The notes beneath the pieces were generated by a model. It saw only the letters and a list, made by a program, of their open reading frames with translations. It was not told the origin of the DNA and made no database searches. 64,000 bases of DNA from Marinomonas sp. UCMA 3892 (GTDB taxonomy: Bacteria; Pseudomonadota; Gammaproteobacteria; Pseudomonadales; Marinomonadaceae): positions 85,351 through 149,350 of the forward strand of contig NZ_PTXN01000014.1 of assembly GCF_012726345.1 (NCBI RefSeq). Reading direction: 5' to 3'. The position numbers and the translations under genes are program-made. Of this stretch, positions 9,076 through 18,005 are shown one piece after another. Each line of letters starts with the position of its first letter. Positions within the stretch are counted from its first letter, which is position 1.

Positions 9076-10029
9076 ATGCAGTTAGATAAAATAGATCTTA
9101 ACTTACTTCGTTATTTAGACTCCTTATTACGGGAGCAAAATGTAACCCACGCAGCAAATCAGCTAGGCATTACACAGCCGGCGATGAGCAATGGACTAAG
9201 ACGTTTAAGAGATCTATTTCATGACCCACTATTAGTCAGAACCAGTGATGGCATGATGCCAACTGCTCTGGCTATTCAATTGCAGCCACGTGTTCAAAGC
9301 ATCTTACAATCGGTTGATGAAGTTCTACACCTAGGACAAAGCTTTGAAGCGGAATCCAGCTCTCGTGTTTTTCGTATTATGGCCAGTGATTACGCTGAAG
9401 CCACACTGATTCCACCACTAATGAAAAAGCTCCAAGCCGAAGCGCCAAACGTCATTCTTGATGTGATGAACCCAAGTGATGTGAGCTTTCATGATGTTGA
9501 AAAAGGCAAAGTCGATTTGGTCATCAACCGCTTCGATGTCTTACCACAATCCTTTCACCAAAAATCAGTTTGGGTTGATCATTTCTCTTGTTTGGTTCCC
9601 GCTGATTCAGAGATTGCTAAAAACTTTTCTCTAGAAACCTATCTTGCTTCACCTCACGTTTGGGTGAGTAAAACAGGTTTTGGCGTAGGTGTTGGTATTC
9701 AGCCAGAAGAAGTTCAAAAACTAGGCTGGGTAGATGGTTCACTGGCAGACTTAGGTTTTAAACGCAACATTCGTCTGTTTACCCGTAACTACAACGTCGC
9801 CATGCGCGCCACAGAACAGCTTGGTTTAATTGCTACCTTGCCGTCATTGGCAACTCGCTTGATGAAAGACAATACTAGCGTTGTTGTTTTGCCTCCACCG
9901 TTTGACATTCCGCCAGTAGAACTAAAAATGCTGTGGAGCCCATTACTACAACACGACCCAGGTCATATTTGGCTACGTTCTACTATTGCTGGTTGCGCTC
10001 GCACTATTGCCGAAAACAACAACCTGTAA
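9076..10029 (+). CDS. LysR-family transcriptional regulator
   Basis: The 317-residue protein has the LysR N-terminal helix-turn-helix (NVTHAANQLGITQPAMSNGL, about 22-41) and a type-2 periplasmic-binding-like effector domain. The opening DKIDLNLLRYLDSLL is typical of the NodD/LeuO/PcpR-like branch. The ribosome-binding site is poor (CCCTTCCCTT before ATG). The nearest neighbours are the isomerase upstream and carbonic anhydrase downstream, neither an obvious target. A strong terminator follows. Confidence 0.88.
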   Translation: MQLDKIDLNLLRYLDSLLREQNVTHAANQLGITQPAMSNGLRRLRDLFHDPLLVRTSDGMMPTALAIQLQPRVQSILQSVDEVLHLGQSFEAESSSRVFRIMASDYAEATLIPPLMKKLQAEAPNVILDVMNPSDVSFHDVEKGKVDLVINRFDVLPQSFHQKSVWVDHFSCLVPADSEIAKNFSLETYLASPHVWVSKTGFGVGVGIQPEEVQKLGWVDGSLADLGFKRNIRLFTRNYNVAMRATEQLGLIATLPSLATRLMKDNTSVVVLPPPFDIPPVELKMLWSPLLQHDPGHIWLRSTIAGCARTIAENNNL

Positions 10030-10090
10030 CTCCCTACTCTAGATACCTTCTATAGTCTCTAGAAGACAGCAAAAGTGACTGACAATAAAA

Positions 10091-10115
10091 AACGAGCACA
10101 TGGCTCGTTTTTTTG
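10091..10115 (+). terminator. Rho-independent terminator after the LysR gene
   Basis: AACGAGC and GCTCGTT pair around a short loop and are followed by a run of seven T residues. The A-run on the other side lets it also serve the converging carbonic anhydrase gene. Confidence 0.85.
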
Positions 10116-10154
10116 CTTTTAAAGAAAGTTCGCGATGTACCGCCGACTTAGTTT

Positions 10155-10787
10155 TTACATGTTATTCATTTGCTCAAGTGACTCTTGTGCACTAGATACC
10201 GTTCGCTTCAGGTCGGTAATATGACCATCTTCGATGCTGTAACACCAACCATGTACATGCAATTCTTGGCCAATTTTCCAAGCATTTTGCACAATACTAC
10301 TCTGGCAAACGTTGGCAACCTGTTCAACCACATTCAACTCGCACATACGATCAAAACGAGTGTGCTCGTCTTCTATCGCGTCCAATTCGACTCTGTGTAA
10401 ACGGTATACGTCTTTAATGTGACGCAACCAGTTGTCTATCATACCGTGCTCTTCAGAGCCCATTGCAGCTTTAATACCACCACAACCATAATGACCAACC
10501 ACCATGATGTGCTTCACTTTCAACACATCAACCGCAAATTGAATAACCGATAAACAGTTCAAATCGGTATGCACTACAACATTGGCAATATTACGGTGAA
10601 CAAAAACTTCACCAGGCAATAAGTCAACAATTTGGTTAGCAGGAACTCGACTGTCTGCACAACCAATCCAGAGATATTCGGGTTGCTGCTGCTTTGATAA
10701 CGTTGAAAAAAACTCTGGATCTTCAGCGGTTACTTTAGCAGCCCACTCTCTGTTTTTATTAAAAAGGTCATCTAAATGGCTAGACAT
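10155..10787 (-). CDS. can: Beta-class carbonic anhydrase
   Basis: The 210-residue protein interconverts CO2 and bicarbonate. The zinc ligands are visible: C43 and D45 (with R47) in GCADSR, and H99 and C102 in GHYGCGG. The length and motifs match the Can-type beta class. Its start overlaps the end of the methyltransferase gene upstream by 8 bases, so they are translationally coupled. Confidence 0.95.
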   Translation of the reverse strand: MSSHLDDLFNKNREWAAKVTAEDPEFFSTLSKQQQPEYLWIGCADSRVPANQIVDLLPGEVFVHRNIANVVVHTDLNCLSVIQFAVDVLKVKHIMVVGHYGCGGIKAAMGSEEHGMIDNWLRHIKDVYRLHRVELDAIEDEHTRFDRMCELNVVEQVANVCQSSIVQNAWKIGQELHVHGWCYSIEDGHITDLKRTVSSAQESLEQMNNM

Positions 10788-11637
10788 GATTCACTTCCTT
10801 AATTTTCTTTCGATACCAGCGAAGCTTAATGTCCGCAGTGAGGATGATAGAATCGAGCAGTTTTACAGCTTCTCGACCTTCGTACGACGCCTTATGAATA
10901 TGAGGTGTCATACTTAATAAATCTTGAATTTTTTCTTGCGAATCTAGGGTAAAAGTAAAGGTTTCTACTTGTTCCAAAACCAACTCAAAATCCGCCACAC
11001 CCTCAGAAAAAGTTTGTTTGTATTCGTGAATCGATGGATAAAGTATTTTACGTAATTCGATGAGATGATTTGGGCCAGACTCTACCAGCAGCATCAAGCC
11101 ATCTTCACTGAGTACTCGAGAAAACTCCTTAAAAACTGGGAAACCAAACAGGCACAACACTAAATCGTAACGCCCATCAGGAGCCGGTAAGCTCGCATTA
11201 CTACCGACTAACCAACTGACCGCTTTGTCACGCTTACTAGCAGCGACAATAGCCCACTTTGAAATATCAAGACCTGTGCGCTCGGCACTAATACCTTGAT
11301 TACTTAAAGCTTTACCAATTTCGCTGAGATAATAACCTTCCCCACAACCAGCATCGAGAATTCGAACACCATTAACTAAATGATCTGCTGGCCAAGAAGA
11401 TAAAATCGCACTAACAATGGGAAAGTAGTGCTGCTGATTTAAGAAGTTTTGCCGCGCGGCGACCATCTCTTTGCTATCACCTGGGTCTTTAGAGCGTTTG
11501 TTTTGTACAGGAAGAAGATTAACGTAGCCGGTTTTAGCTAAGTCATAGGTGTGTCCATGTTCGCACGTTAAGACTCGCCCATTACGAGTGAGCAGTGCGG
11601 CATCTATCGGACAAGAAAGGTTTTCGAGCGTCGACAC
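10780..11637 (-). CDS. rlmA: 23S rRNA (guanine-N1)-methyltransferase RlmA-like
   Basis: The 285-residue protein has the RlmA signature: an N-terminal zinc-ribbon-like segment, then AKTGYVNLLPVQNKRSKDPG, and a SAM-binding Rossmann fold with ILDAGCGEGYY. RlmA methylates G745 (E. coli numbering) of 23S rRNA. In the zinc segment the usual CxxC is C9-P-I-D12, so the second cysteine is replaced by aspartate, while C25 and H29 are kept. The gene overlaps carbonic anhydrase downstream. Confidence 0.88.
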   Translation of the reverse strand: MSTLENLSCPIDAALLTRNGRVLTCEHGHTYDLAKTGYVNLLPVQNKRSKDPGDSKEMVAARQNFLNQQHYFPIVSAILSSWPADHLVNGVRILDAGCGEGYYLSEIGKALSNQGISAERTGLDISKWAIVAASKRDKAVSWLVGSNASLPAPDGRYDLVLCLFGFPVFKEFSRVLSEDGLMLLVESGPNHLIELRKILYPSIHEYKQTFSEGVADFELVLEQVETFTFTLDSQEKIQDLLSMTPHIHKASYEGREAVKLLDSIILTADIKLRWYRKKIKEVNHV

Positions 11638-11764
11638 AGTGTACCCATAGTTTATTAATTAGCGCTTGAGCAAGAAGAATAACCTATTAGCCGCAAGCAG
11701 AACATCAAAAAATCCACCGCCATAAAGCTTTCTTATCTCGACGTTTCATTTTCATTTATAGCGC

Positions 11765-13639
11765 CTAAACCTTCACACTGTGGGCTTTCAGATACATAAG
11801 AAAGTCATCACTGGATAAAGGTTTAGAAAACAAATAACCTTGAACCTCTTGGCAATCGTAACCATTCAAGACATCGACTTGTGAGCGGTTTTCCACCCCC
11901 TCGGCGATCACCTTTAAATTTAAACTATTCGCCATTGCTATAGTGGCCTTCACAATAGCATCGTTATCGCAATCCAAACCTAGATCATGAATAAAAGATC
12001 TATCTATTTTTAGCGTTTGGATTGGGAATTTTTTCAAGTATGCAAGAGATGAATAGCCCGTACCAAAATCGTCAATAGACAGCGTCAGCCCCAACTTACG
12101 AAAGCTATGCAACTTTTCAATCGATTGCTGGGCATCCGCCATCAACATACTTTCTGTTAATTCAAGCTCAAGATACTCAGAATCCACTCCGGTTTCTTCC
12201 AGTGCCCTTTGCACCATATCAACCAAATCTGCTTGCATAAATTGACGACTAGACAAGTTAACTGACAACTTAATAGGATCCAAACCAGCTTCACGCCATT
12301 CTTGCAGCTGACGACAGGCCCTTCGAATAACCCATTCACCCAAAGGAAGAATCAAACCACTCTCTTCTGCTAGTGGAATAAATTGATCTGGGCTAATCAT
12401 CCCAAGTTCAGGATGGACCCAGCGAATCAAGGCTTCTGCGCCTACAACGATTTCATCTGGGAGTCGAATCTTCGGCTGATAATGAAGAATGAATTGCTCT
12501 TCCTCTATCGCCTTTCGTAAGCCGCCACCCAATGTGAGATGCGCATTGATATTGTCGGCCATGTGATCCTCATAAACACAATACATGTTGTGTCCAGTAG
12601 ACTTGGCTCGATACATGGCGGCATCCGCATTTTTGAGTAAATTATCTACATCATCCGCATGCTGGGGATAACTTGCGATACCAATACTCGCGGTAATCAT
12701 CATTTCCATTTTTGCCACAGGATAAGTATTACTCGCATTTTGCATAATACTTTGGGCAATGCTTTCTAGTTCTTCAATTTCATTGGTATTTTCCAATACC
12801 ACCACAAACTCATCCCCCCCCAACCGATATAAACAAGCGCTAGAGGGAATACTACCTTTGATCCGTTCTGCAACACGCTGAATAAGCTCATCACCGACTC
12901 TATGACCAAAGTTGTCATTGATAACCTTAAAGCCATCTAAATCTAAGTACAAAAGACCAAATTGGCGATGACGTTTACGAGCATTCACTAGTGCACTTTC
13001 TAGCTGCTGATACAGCAAATTTCTATTCGGTAAATGAGTTAAGCCATCGTAATTATTCAGTCGATAAAGCGCGACTTCATGGTCTCTTTCTTCTTGAATA
13101 TCATGAGTTAATAAATACACAACGTTTGTCATTGGCTGATGTGAGACTTCAATTTTGTGCCAACGAACGCCATTTTTTGTAGACAGCCTTATCTCTTGAG
13201 ATAAGCTCTCCCGTTGAGCTAAACGACCAATAAAGCTGTTTGCGGCACCAGCTACAGCAAATAAATCCCGTACATGCTCAATGTCACCAAATTGCTCTGT
13301 AAAGCACTTACTGGCTTCTAGATAAATGCCACTCTGTTCAAAAACAGCGAAGGACAAAGTGGTAAAATGCGAAAGAAGACTAGAATGAGAACTTTCTACT
13401 GAAACAAACGGCCATTTAAAAGGGAGTGTCTTTCCTACATCGAGCGTTTCTAAATACAAAGACAAACGATTTTTTAACTCGGCCCCAATCACACGTTGGC
13501 CGGATTTAATATCACTCAGAGAATCCATTAATAGAACTTCTGCCGCTTCATTACACCATGGCACGCTTGATTGCTCTATATCTATAATCCAAGCAGCTAA
13601 TGGCATCTTACGATGCAATAATGTAGATAAATCGGTCAT
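11765..13639 (-). CDS. PAS-GGDEF-EAL cyclic-di-GMP protein
   Basis: The 624-residue protein has an N-terminal sensory region with PAS-like segments (about 1-185), a diguanylate cyclase domain with intact RLGGDEF (about 190-350), and a phosphodiesterase domain with intact EALIRW, ELTES and DDFGTGYSS (about 365-615). Both catalytic motifs are present, so it could make or break c-di-GMP. No transmembrane helix is evident, so it should be cytosolic. It stands alone on the minus strand. Motility or biofilm control is typical of the family. Confidence 0.93.
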   Translation of the reverse strand: MTDLSTLLHRKMPLAAWIIDIEQSSVPWCNEAAEVLLMDSLSDIKSGQRVIGAELKNRLSLYLETLDVGKTLPFKWPFVSVESSHSSLLSHFTTLSFAVFEQSGIYLEASKCFTEQFGDIEHVRDLFAVAGAANSFIGRLAQRESLSQEIRLSTKNGVRWHKIEVSHQPMTNVVYLLTHDIQEERDHEVALYRLNNYDGLTHLPNRNLLYQQLESALVNARKRHRQFGLLYLDLDGFKVINDNFGHRVGDELIQRVAERIKGSIPSSACLYRLGGDEFVVVLENTNEIEELESIAQSIMQNASNTYPVAKMEMMITASIGIASYPQHADDVDNLLKNADAAMYRAKSTGHNMYCVYEDHMADNINAHLTLGGGLRKAIEEEQFILHYQPKIRLPDEIVVGAEALIRWVHPELGMISPDQFIPLAEESGLILPLGEWVIRRACRQLQEWREAGLDPIKLSVNLSSRQFMQADLVDMVQRALEETGVDSEYLELELTESMLMADAQQSIEKLHSFRKLGLTLSIDDFGTGYSSLAYLKKFPIQTLKIDRSFIHDLGLDCDNDAIVKATIAMANSLNLKVIAEGVENRSQVDVLNGYDCQEVQGYLFSKPLSSDDFLMYLKAHSVKV

Positions 13640-13703
13640 TTGTTATAGATACTACTAATAGAATACGGTTCATACATTTTAGGAATAGACTCTATCGAAT
13701 CTG

Positions 13704-14567
13704 TCACCATGAATCAGGCACAATAAATACATTTCGATGTATTTGGTCTGTTTTATAAAGAGCCGACATAAGAAAAACATGCCGTGGGCGATCATCAAGT
13801 AGGAATTCCCCTACAAGATTGTAGGCAGATTGTAGAGAATTGGAAGAAAAATTATCATTTATATTAGGTACAGACAACCAATTAGGCTTTTGTAAGATTA
13901 AAAAATCCGAAAAAAACGGCATGAGCAAACTAATATTAGACACACGAATCCAACCACCACGATCACTCTGCTTAAGCCACGCATCAACCTCCTCTTTACT
14001 ATTTAAAGCAGAATACAAGCGACCAAAAACCAAAAGATTGGAAATAGGATGCCGACCTTTAGCAACTCCTTCAATTGCAGAAATCCCTTCTTCCGTTTGC
14101 AAGATCTGTAACTGATGCTCTCTAGCTCTCGTGACCTTCTTTAATAAACTGTCATTCTTGTTTGGCCCGATCCAATCATGAGGAAAAAGATCAGGCCTTT
14201 CTAAATAAAACTTAATCGCTATTTCGAATTGATGAAGCTCACCATTAGGCGTTTCAACCAACATGTCTACTTCACCCAACGTTTTCCCTTCATTTACAAT
14301 TTGAAAATGCTCCAAATGTATTTTTAAATGTGATAAATGCGCTATCGCAAACGAAAATAACGTCTCAAAATAACTACCAAGAAAATGGGATTTACAAGCT
14401 GCCATTGCAGTTACAAGAGACTCTGGATCCTGATCCAGTATTAACAAACGCTCATTCACATCCGCAACCCAATAAGGCTGAAGATCAAAATCACGCTCGA
14501 TATAATGCCCTTCCACCAGCCAAGCAAGATCTTTGACTAATGGGTGATGAACCCGATTTGATATCAC
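13704..14567 (-). CDS. DUF1853 family protein
   Basis: The 287-residue protein resembles DUF1853. Residues around GEVDMLVE and FEIAIKFYL give the D...ExK pattern of the PD-(D/E)XK nuclease fold. Function in the family is unknown. Its start overlaps the stop of the YqcC-like gene by 4 bases (ATGA), so the pair is an operon. Confidence 0.8.
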   Translation of the reverse strand: MISNRVHHPLVKDLAWLVEGHYIERDFDLQPYWVADVNERLLILDQDPESLVTAMAACKSHFLGSYFETLFSFAIAHLSHLKIHLEHFQIVNEGKTLGEVDMLVETPNGELHQFEIAIKFYLERPDLFPHDWIGPNKNDSLLKKVTRAREHQLQILQTEEGISAIEGVAKGRHPISNLLVFGRLYSALNSKEEVDAWLKQSDRGGWIRVSNISLLMPFFSDFLILQKPNWLSVPNINDNFSSNSLQSAYNLVGEFLLDDRPRHVFLMSALYKTDQIHRNVFIVPDSW

Positions 14568-14905
14568 AAAGTACCACTTAGATGCTGATCAATGCGGTTT
14601 AAGCATGTGACTATATGGCGAACTTTAGCGTGTGGTTTATCCTTAAAAGCTTCCTCCGCCATGGGAGAAATATGACAACGTACAGGCAAATCACTTCCTG
14701 TTGCCAACATAGTTTTAAAGCGTTCTATCATCACAAAACGTAACCATTGCTCGAATCTCATGGTATCAATACAAAAAGGCTCTGAACTTTGTAACGCTTC
14801 TTTTGTTGGTTCTTCACATAGCCAAACATCGCAATCTTGCATTGCCATTTGCAAGTCCATCAATAAATCGGCTAACAAATGATGGTCAGAAAAGGCTTTT
14901 TTCAA
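14564..14905 (-). CDS. yqcC: YqcC-like (DUF446) protein
   Basis: The 113-residue acidic protein carries the YqcC features EPFCIDTMRFEQWLRFVMI and a C-terminal helical segment. The family is small and of unknown function. In enterics it sits near truC. Here it is the first gene of a two-gene operon with DUF1853. Confidence 0.8.
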   Translation of the reverse strand: MKKAFSDHHLLADLLMDLQMAMQDCDVWLCEEPTKEALQSSEPFCIDTMRFEQWLRFVMIERFKTMLATGSDLPVRCHISPMAEEAFKDKPHAKVRHIVTCLNRIDQHLSGTL

Positions 14906-15022
14906 CCTGCTTTCTCCTTTGAAAAACGGTAATATAACGTATTTTTATTTACACGCATAATTGCGCTTTTACGGACAATATAGAGCGCAAATAAAAGCGG
15001 CAACAAGAGCCAAAACTTTATC

Positions 15023-16108
15023 ATGAACAAAATTGAATCTCTGTCTGACTTATTTGATATGGTCGGTTGTGATGTAAGCTACTACGACATTGGTCGCAAC
15101 ATCACCAAAATCACCCCGCAACAAGCGATCCAATTCGACCGCAAGCAACAAGCTTACCCATTTCCTTTCCGTCAACATGCTTGGTTGGCGTGCTTACTAA
15201 ACATGGGCAACGAACAAGGTAACAAAAGCAAAAAAGAAGACATCATAAAGCAAGGCGTTATTTGGTTTATCAAGTTACCACTCGACGAAGCAGGCTGTCT
15301 GAACCTTGGTACGCGGGATCACTTTATCAAAAGCATTGTCGATAAAATATTACACAAAGGCGAAGAAGCGGGATTATCAGAAGCACTTGAAGACAGCCCT
15401 TATGCCTTCAAACCAGATCAAGAACGCATGGCAAGCTTGCACGCCATTCTAGGCAAAGACCTTCACAAAGCGCCATCACACTACTTTGATGACGTGGTGA
15501 AATACCTTTCCTCAGACTTAAGCCAAGAAGACGACAGCTGGCAAACACTGGGCCTACAAGGCATAGCCGAACTTGCCGCCAGAGTCGATGAAGACAAGTA
15601 TCAAGCGCTAATCGAAAAAGCCATTCAACAAGCAGCCAAACCAGTTGTTAGTGCCCTATGTCACGCTCTTGAGCACGAAACTCTATTAAGCGAATTGCAA
15701 GATACGCTTATCACGCAACTGCAAACCGAACAAGATACCTTGATGCAAGCAAGCTACCTGCGCGCCCTATCCAGAGCTGACTTAAACGACACACTATTAT
15801 TACCACTGTTTGGATTGCTTGGCAGCCTAGCAGAATGCAAAGACGACGACCTTCACCCTATCGCTGCCCTCGCCGCAAAATGCCCACATTGGTTAGGCCA
15901 TAACCCGCAGTTACTGCGCATTATCATGGAAAAACTGGCGCACCGAGAAGATGGCTTCATCGCCTTCAAACAAATCGCCGCAGAACTAAGCCAACACCCA
16001 GAAACCAAACAACCACTTTGGACACTGCTACGCAGTGGACACGTCAGCCCGCAACTGGCACAAGCCGTGAGCTACCTATTCACACAAACACCAAAGTCAG
16101 TGCAGTGA
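15023..16108 (+). CDS. DUF3549 family protein
   Basis: The 361-residue, mostly helical, acidic protein opens with IESLSDLFDMVGCDVSYYDI, which matches DUF3549, a family found in marine gammaproteobacteria and pseudomonads. The C-terminal two thirds look like helical repeats. No function is established. It is divergent from yqcC and is the last core gene before the cassette region. Confidence 0.75.
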   Translation: MNKIESLSDLFDMVGCDVSYYDIGRNITKITPQQAIQFDRKQQAYPFPFRQHAWLACLLNMGNEQGNKSKKEDIIKQGVIWFIKLPLDEAGCLNLGTRDHFIKSIVDKILHKGEEAGLSEALEDSPYAFKPDQERMASLHAILGKDLHKAPSHYFDDVVKYLSSDLSQEDDSWQTLGLQGIAELAARVDEDKYQALIEKAIQQAAKPVVSALCHALEHETLLSELQDTLITQLQTEQDTLMQASYLRALSRADLNDTLLLPLFGLLGSLAECKDDDLHPIAALAAKCPHWLGHNPQLLRIIMEKLAHREDGFIAFKQIAAELSQHPETKQPLWTLLRSGHVSPQLAQAVSYLFTQTPKSVQ

Positions 16109-16418
16109 TTGGGAAAGGTTAGAAATAGAAGGATTGGAGTCTGAATCGCCTAAAATAGAACGAGACAGACTCCGTTATTTTTGGAGTGAATGAAGATGGT
16201 TTATTGCCACTCCATCTTCAAGTCACGGTGTGACTGCGCACAATCCCTTAAATACAAATTGATTAAGCATAACGTAGGTCAGATGAGACGAGGAACGAGG
16301 CGTGATCTGACGGAACCAGCCTCAATAAGGTTAGCTTCAAACAATATAGATTTCCAAGTAATGTCCAAGCTGGTAGGACTAATGTCTGGTTAAGAGGATA
16401 TTTATCGCCCCGCTAAAC
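16109..16418. other. Boundary between core chromosome and cassette array
   Basis: This 310-base stretch has no supported gene. It holds one copy of a 53-bp hairpin repeat at 16272-16324. A 67-codon open frame (16190-16393) spans that repeat and has no domain-like residues, so I do not call it. It marks the left edge of the attC-bearing region. Confidence 0.55.
16272..16324 (+). repeat. Hairpin repeat, copy 1 (ACGTAGGTC... family)
   Basis: The sequence beginning ACGTAGGTCAGATGAG and ending CCAGCCTCA recurs at 17774-17825 with only a few changes. GTCAGAT (16278-16284) and ATCTGAC (16305-16311) are complementary, so the unit folds as a stem. It looks like a REP- or MITE-type dispersed repeat. 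Confidence 0.8.
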
Positions 16419-16489
16419 GGCGAACGCAATCAAGTATGATGGAGGCCACGCTTTTTGTGGCCAGAACCTATTTAAGTAGTTTGTTATGT
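16419..16489 (-). repeat. attC-like site, cassette 1 (degenerate)
   Basis: The left box is GGCGAAC and the right box is GTTATGT. The TAA stop of the upstream minus-strand gene lies inside the right box, as in most cassettes of this array. A central hairpin GGCCAC/GTGGCC is present. The outer arms are weak, so this may be a decayed site. Confidence 0.45.
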
Positions 16490-16798
16490 GTTTCTCTTAC
16501 TGCAAGAATCTTGTGCAAAAAAATTAAATACTAAAAGTATCGGCAGCAAAACAACTGACCAAATAGTTGATAGGAATAGAATTAGCATGGGAATGGAAAT
16601 GCTACCTCCCTCAAGCTCAAAATTAATGGCGTATGCGGTAACCAAAGACAACACCACACATAAAAACGTCATTTTAATAGGCGGAAAGTAATACTTTTCA
16701 GGAAGCCATTTCGCTGACAATGACCAGACTAGTAAACATGGCCCAGCCGAAATACACGCTAATAAAACGACGATCCCTGCGAATATCAATATTTCCAA
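16484..16798 (-). CDS. Cassette-borne small membrane protein
   Basis: The 104-residue protein has three hydrophobic helices (about 3-25, 43-60 and 70-95) and a short polar tail. The start is TTG preceded by AAGGAGA at about ten bases, and no better ATG exists. I do not recognise a family. It is the last cassette before the core chromosome. Confidence 0.6.
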   Translation of the reverse strand: MEILIFAGIVVLLACISAGPCLLVWSLSAKWLPEKYYFPPIKMTFLCVVLSLVTAYAINFELEGGSISIPMLILFLSTIWSVVLLPILLVFNFFAQDSCSKRNT

Positions 16799-16817
16799 TT
16801 AGTGAACTCTCCTTGAC

Positions 16818-16858
16818 ACATAACGCCCGCTCAGATGGTGAACAATGCTTTCCTAACC
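16818..16858 (-). repeat. Partial attC-like site, cassette 2
   Basis: ACATAACGCCCGC matches the left half of neighbouring attC sites (17906, 21897 and 23036 share AACGCCCGC). A matching right box with GTTRRRY is not visible before the stop of the next gene. The site is probably truncated. Confidence 0.4.
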
Positions 16859-17158
16859 AAGCACTGGTCTGAAAAAACTACGTTCGTAGCTAATAATGCA
16901 ATCGACTTTATCTGCAAACTTAAAAGCCTCAATACACTCGGGATCATTTAGAGATTTAAGACGATACTCTTCGTATTCTGATAAGCTTTCAAATGTGAAC
17001 AAAGCTAGAGCTATATTATTCGCACCTTCTGACGGTAGGAAATAGCCATTGTGTTGACCACCGAACTTCTCAACAAGTGGAATCCACATTCTTGCGTATT
17101 CTTCAAATTCTTTAACCTTTTTCGGGTCAATCACGTACCTGACATAACAAGTAATCAT
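16853..17158 (-). CDS. NIPSNAP-family protein (cassette)
   Basis: The 101-residue protein shows the NIPSNAP/dimeric alpha-beta barrel pattern: ITCYVRYVIDPKKVKEFEEY at the N-terminus, HNGYFLPSEGANNIALALF in the middle and ERSFFRPV at the end. Members are small dimers of uncertain, sometimes monooxygenase-like, function. AGAAGGA precedes the ATG by nine bases. It lies in a minus-strand cassette. Confidence 0.8.
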   Translation of the reverse strand: MITCYVRYVIDPKKVKEFEEYARMWIPLVEKFGGQHNGYFLPSEGANNIALALFTFESLSEYEEYRLKSLNDPECIEAFKFADKVDCIISYERSFFRPVLG

Positions 17159-17199
17159 GAAATTTAAATCCTTCTAATCGCCTAATTTAATACGCAATG

Positions 17200-17227
17200 T
17201 ATAACGCCAAACTGCCATGCTTAACTG
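17200..17227 (-). repeat. Remnant of attC-like site, cassette 3
   Basis: TATAACGCCA matches the left boxes of the sites at 19273 and 22617. The stop of the DUF1993 gene follows within CTTAACT, resembling a decayed right box. The element is too short to fold as a complete attC. Confidence 0.35.
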
Positions 17228-17715
17228 CTTACAAAACTAAAATCAGCAGGGTAAGAATGAAGACCATCAAAATCCCCTTTACTCACCGCTACTCCATTAC
17301 TTTTAGCAATAGCGTAGACTATACCCATATGAAAGAAGAAATTAGGCACTATGTATTGATGAATAAAATCTGACTGGCATAGCTGAACTTCTGAAAAACC
17401 CGCTTTATCATTCAAAAATTTACTATCATCAAAACAACGAATGTCAGGAAGATTTTCTAACATCGCTCTCGTTTCAATGATTTGACGAACAACAGCGGCT
17501 TTCCCCACCTCATCAGACATTAATGTAACGGCCTCTTTCCCCAATAGCGGGTAATATCCCCTCAACACAAAATTGGCTGCGATTTTTGCGTTCATCTCAA
17601 GAGAAAACATATCATCCGTTAAAGACTCAGAGAACAACTCGGACGGTACTTTATTAACAATCGTCTCCAACTGTAATAAGTAGCCCTTGAACAATTGTTT
17701 AATCGTACGACTCAT
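17221..17715 (-). CDS. DUF1993 family protein (cassette)
   Basis: The 164-residue helical protein matches DUF1993: an N-terminal LFKGYLLQLETIVNK helix, central polar helices and a C-terminal FFFHMGIVYAIAKSNGVAVSKGDF block. The fold resembles DinB-like four-helix bundles, but function is unknown. Upstream, before the next attC, lies about 190 bases including a hairpin repeat, so this cassette has an unusually long 5' leader. Confidence 0.8.
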   Translation of the reverse strand: MSRTIKQLFKGYLLQLETIVNKVPSELFSESLTDDMFSLEMNAKIAANFVLRGYYPLLGKEAVTLMSDEVGKAAVVRQIIETRAMLENLPDIRCFDDSKFLNDKAGFSEVQLCQSDFIHQYIVPNFFFHMGIVYAIAKSNGVAVSKGDFDGLHSYPADFSFVSS

Positions 17716-17773
17716 TAGTAATTCTAAGCCTCATTGATAAAATATGATCAGACAAACATTCGCCCAACCGATC

Positions 17774-17825
17774 ACGTAGGTCTGATGAGACGAGGAACGA
17801 GGCGTGACCTGACGGGACCAGCCTC
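17774..17825 (+). repeat. Hairpin repeat, copy 2
   Basis: This near-identical copy of the unit at 16272-16324 is in the same orientation. It lies inside cassette 3, upstream of its gene. Paired arms GTCTGAT and ACCTGAC are slightly degenerate. Confidence 0.8.
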
Positions 17826-17905
17826 GGTAAGCATTTGCGATGTGATATTTAAAAGTGAACGCGTTAATAAGATAGGCTTCTGAAAAGTAATGTTTATGCT
17901 CATAA

Positions 17906-17989
17906 GGCTAACGCCCGCAGCACGCGCGGCTTTGTAGTGAAGGCAAAGCCGCAGCGGAAAAGCCGTCGCTGTGACTGCGATTGTTAGGC
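17906..17989 (-). repeat. attC site, cassette 4
   Basis: This 84-bp site has a GGCTAAC left box and GTTAGGC right box. Inner arms CGCAGCAC and GTGACTGCG carry one unpaired base, and a long central stem is built from GCGGCTTTG and CAAAGCCGC. The extrahelical base and imperfect symmetry are hallmarks of integron recombination sites. It ends 16 bases from the SDR stop. Confidence 0.85.
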
Positions 17990-18005
17990 TTCTACTAAAT
18001 AGACG

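Noticed and set aside
16190..16393. 67-codon open frame at the left edge of the cassette region
   Set aside because: It spans the hairpin repeat, has no ribosome-binding site and no protein-like composition, and ends before the first attC.
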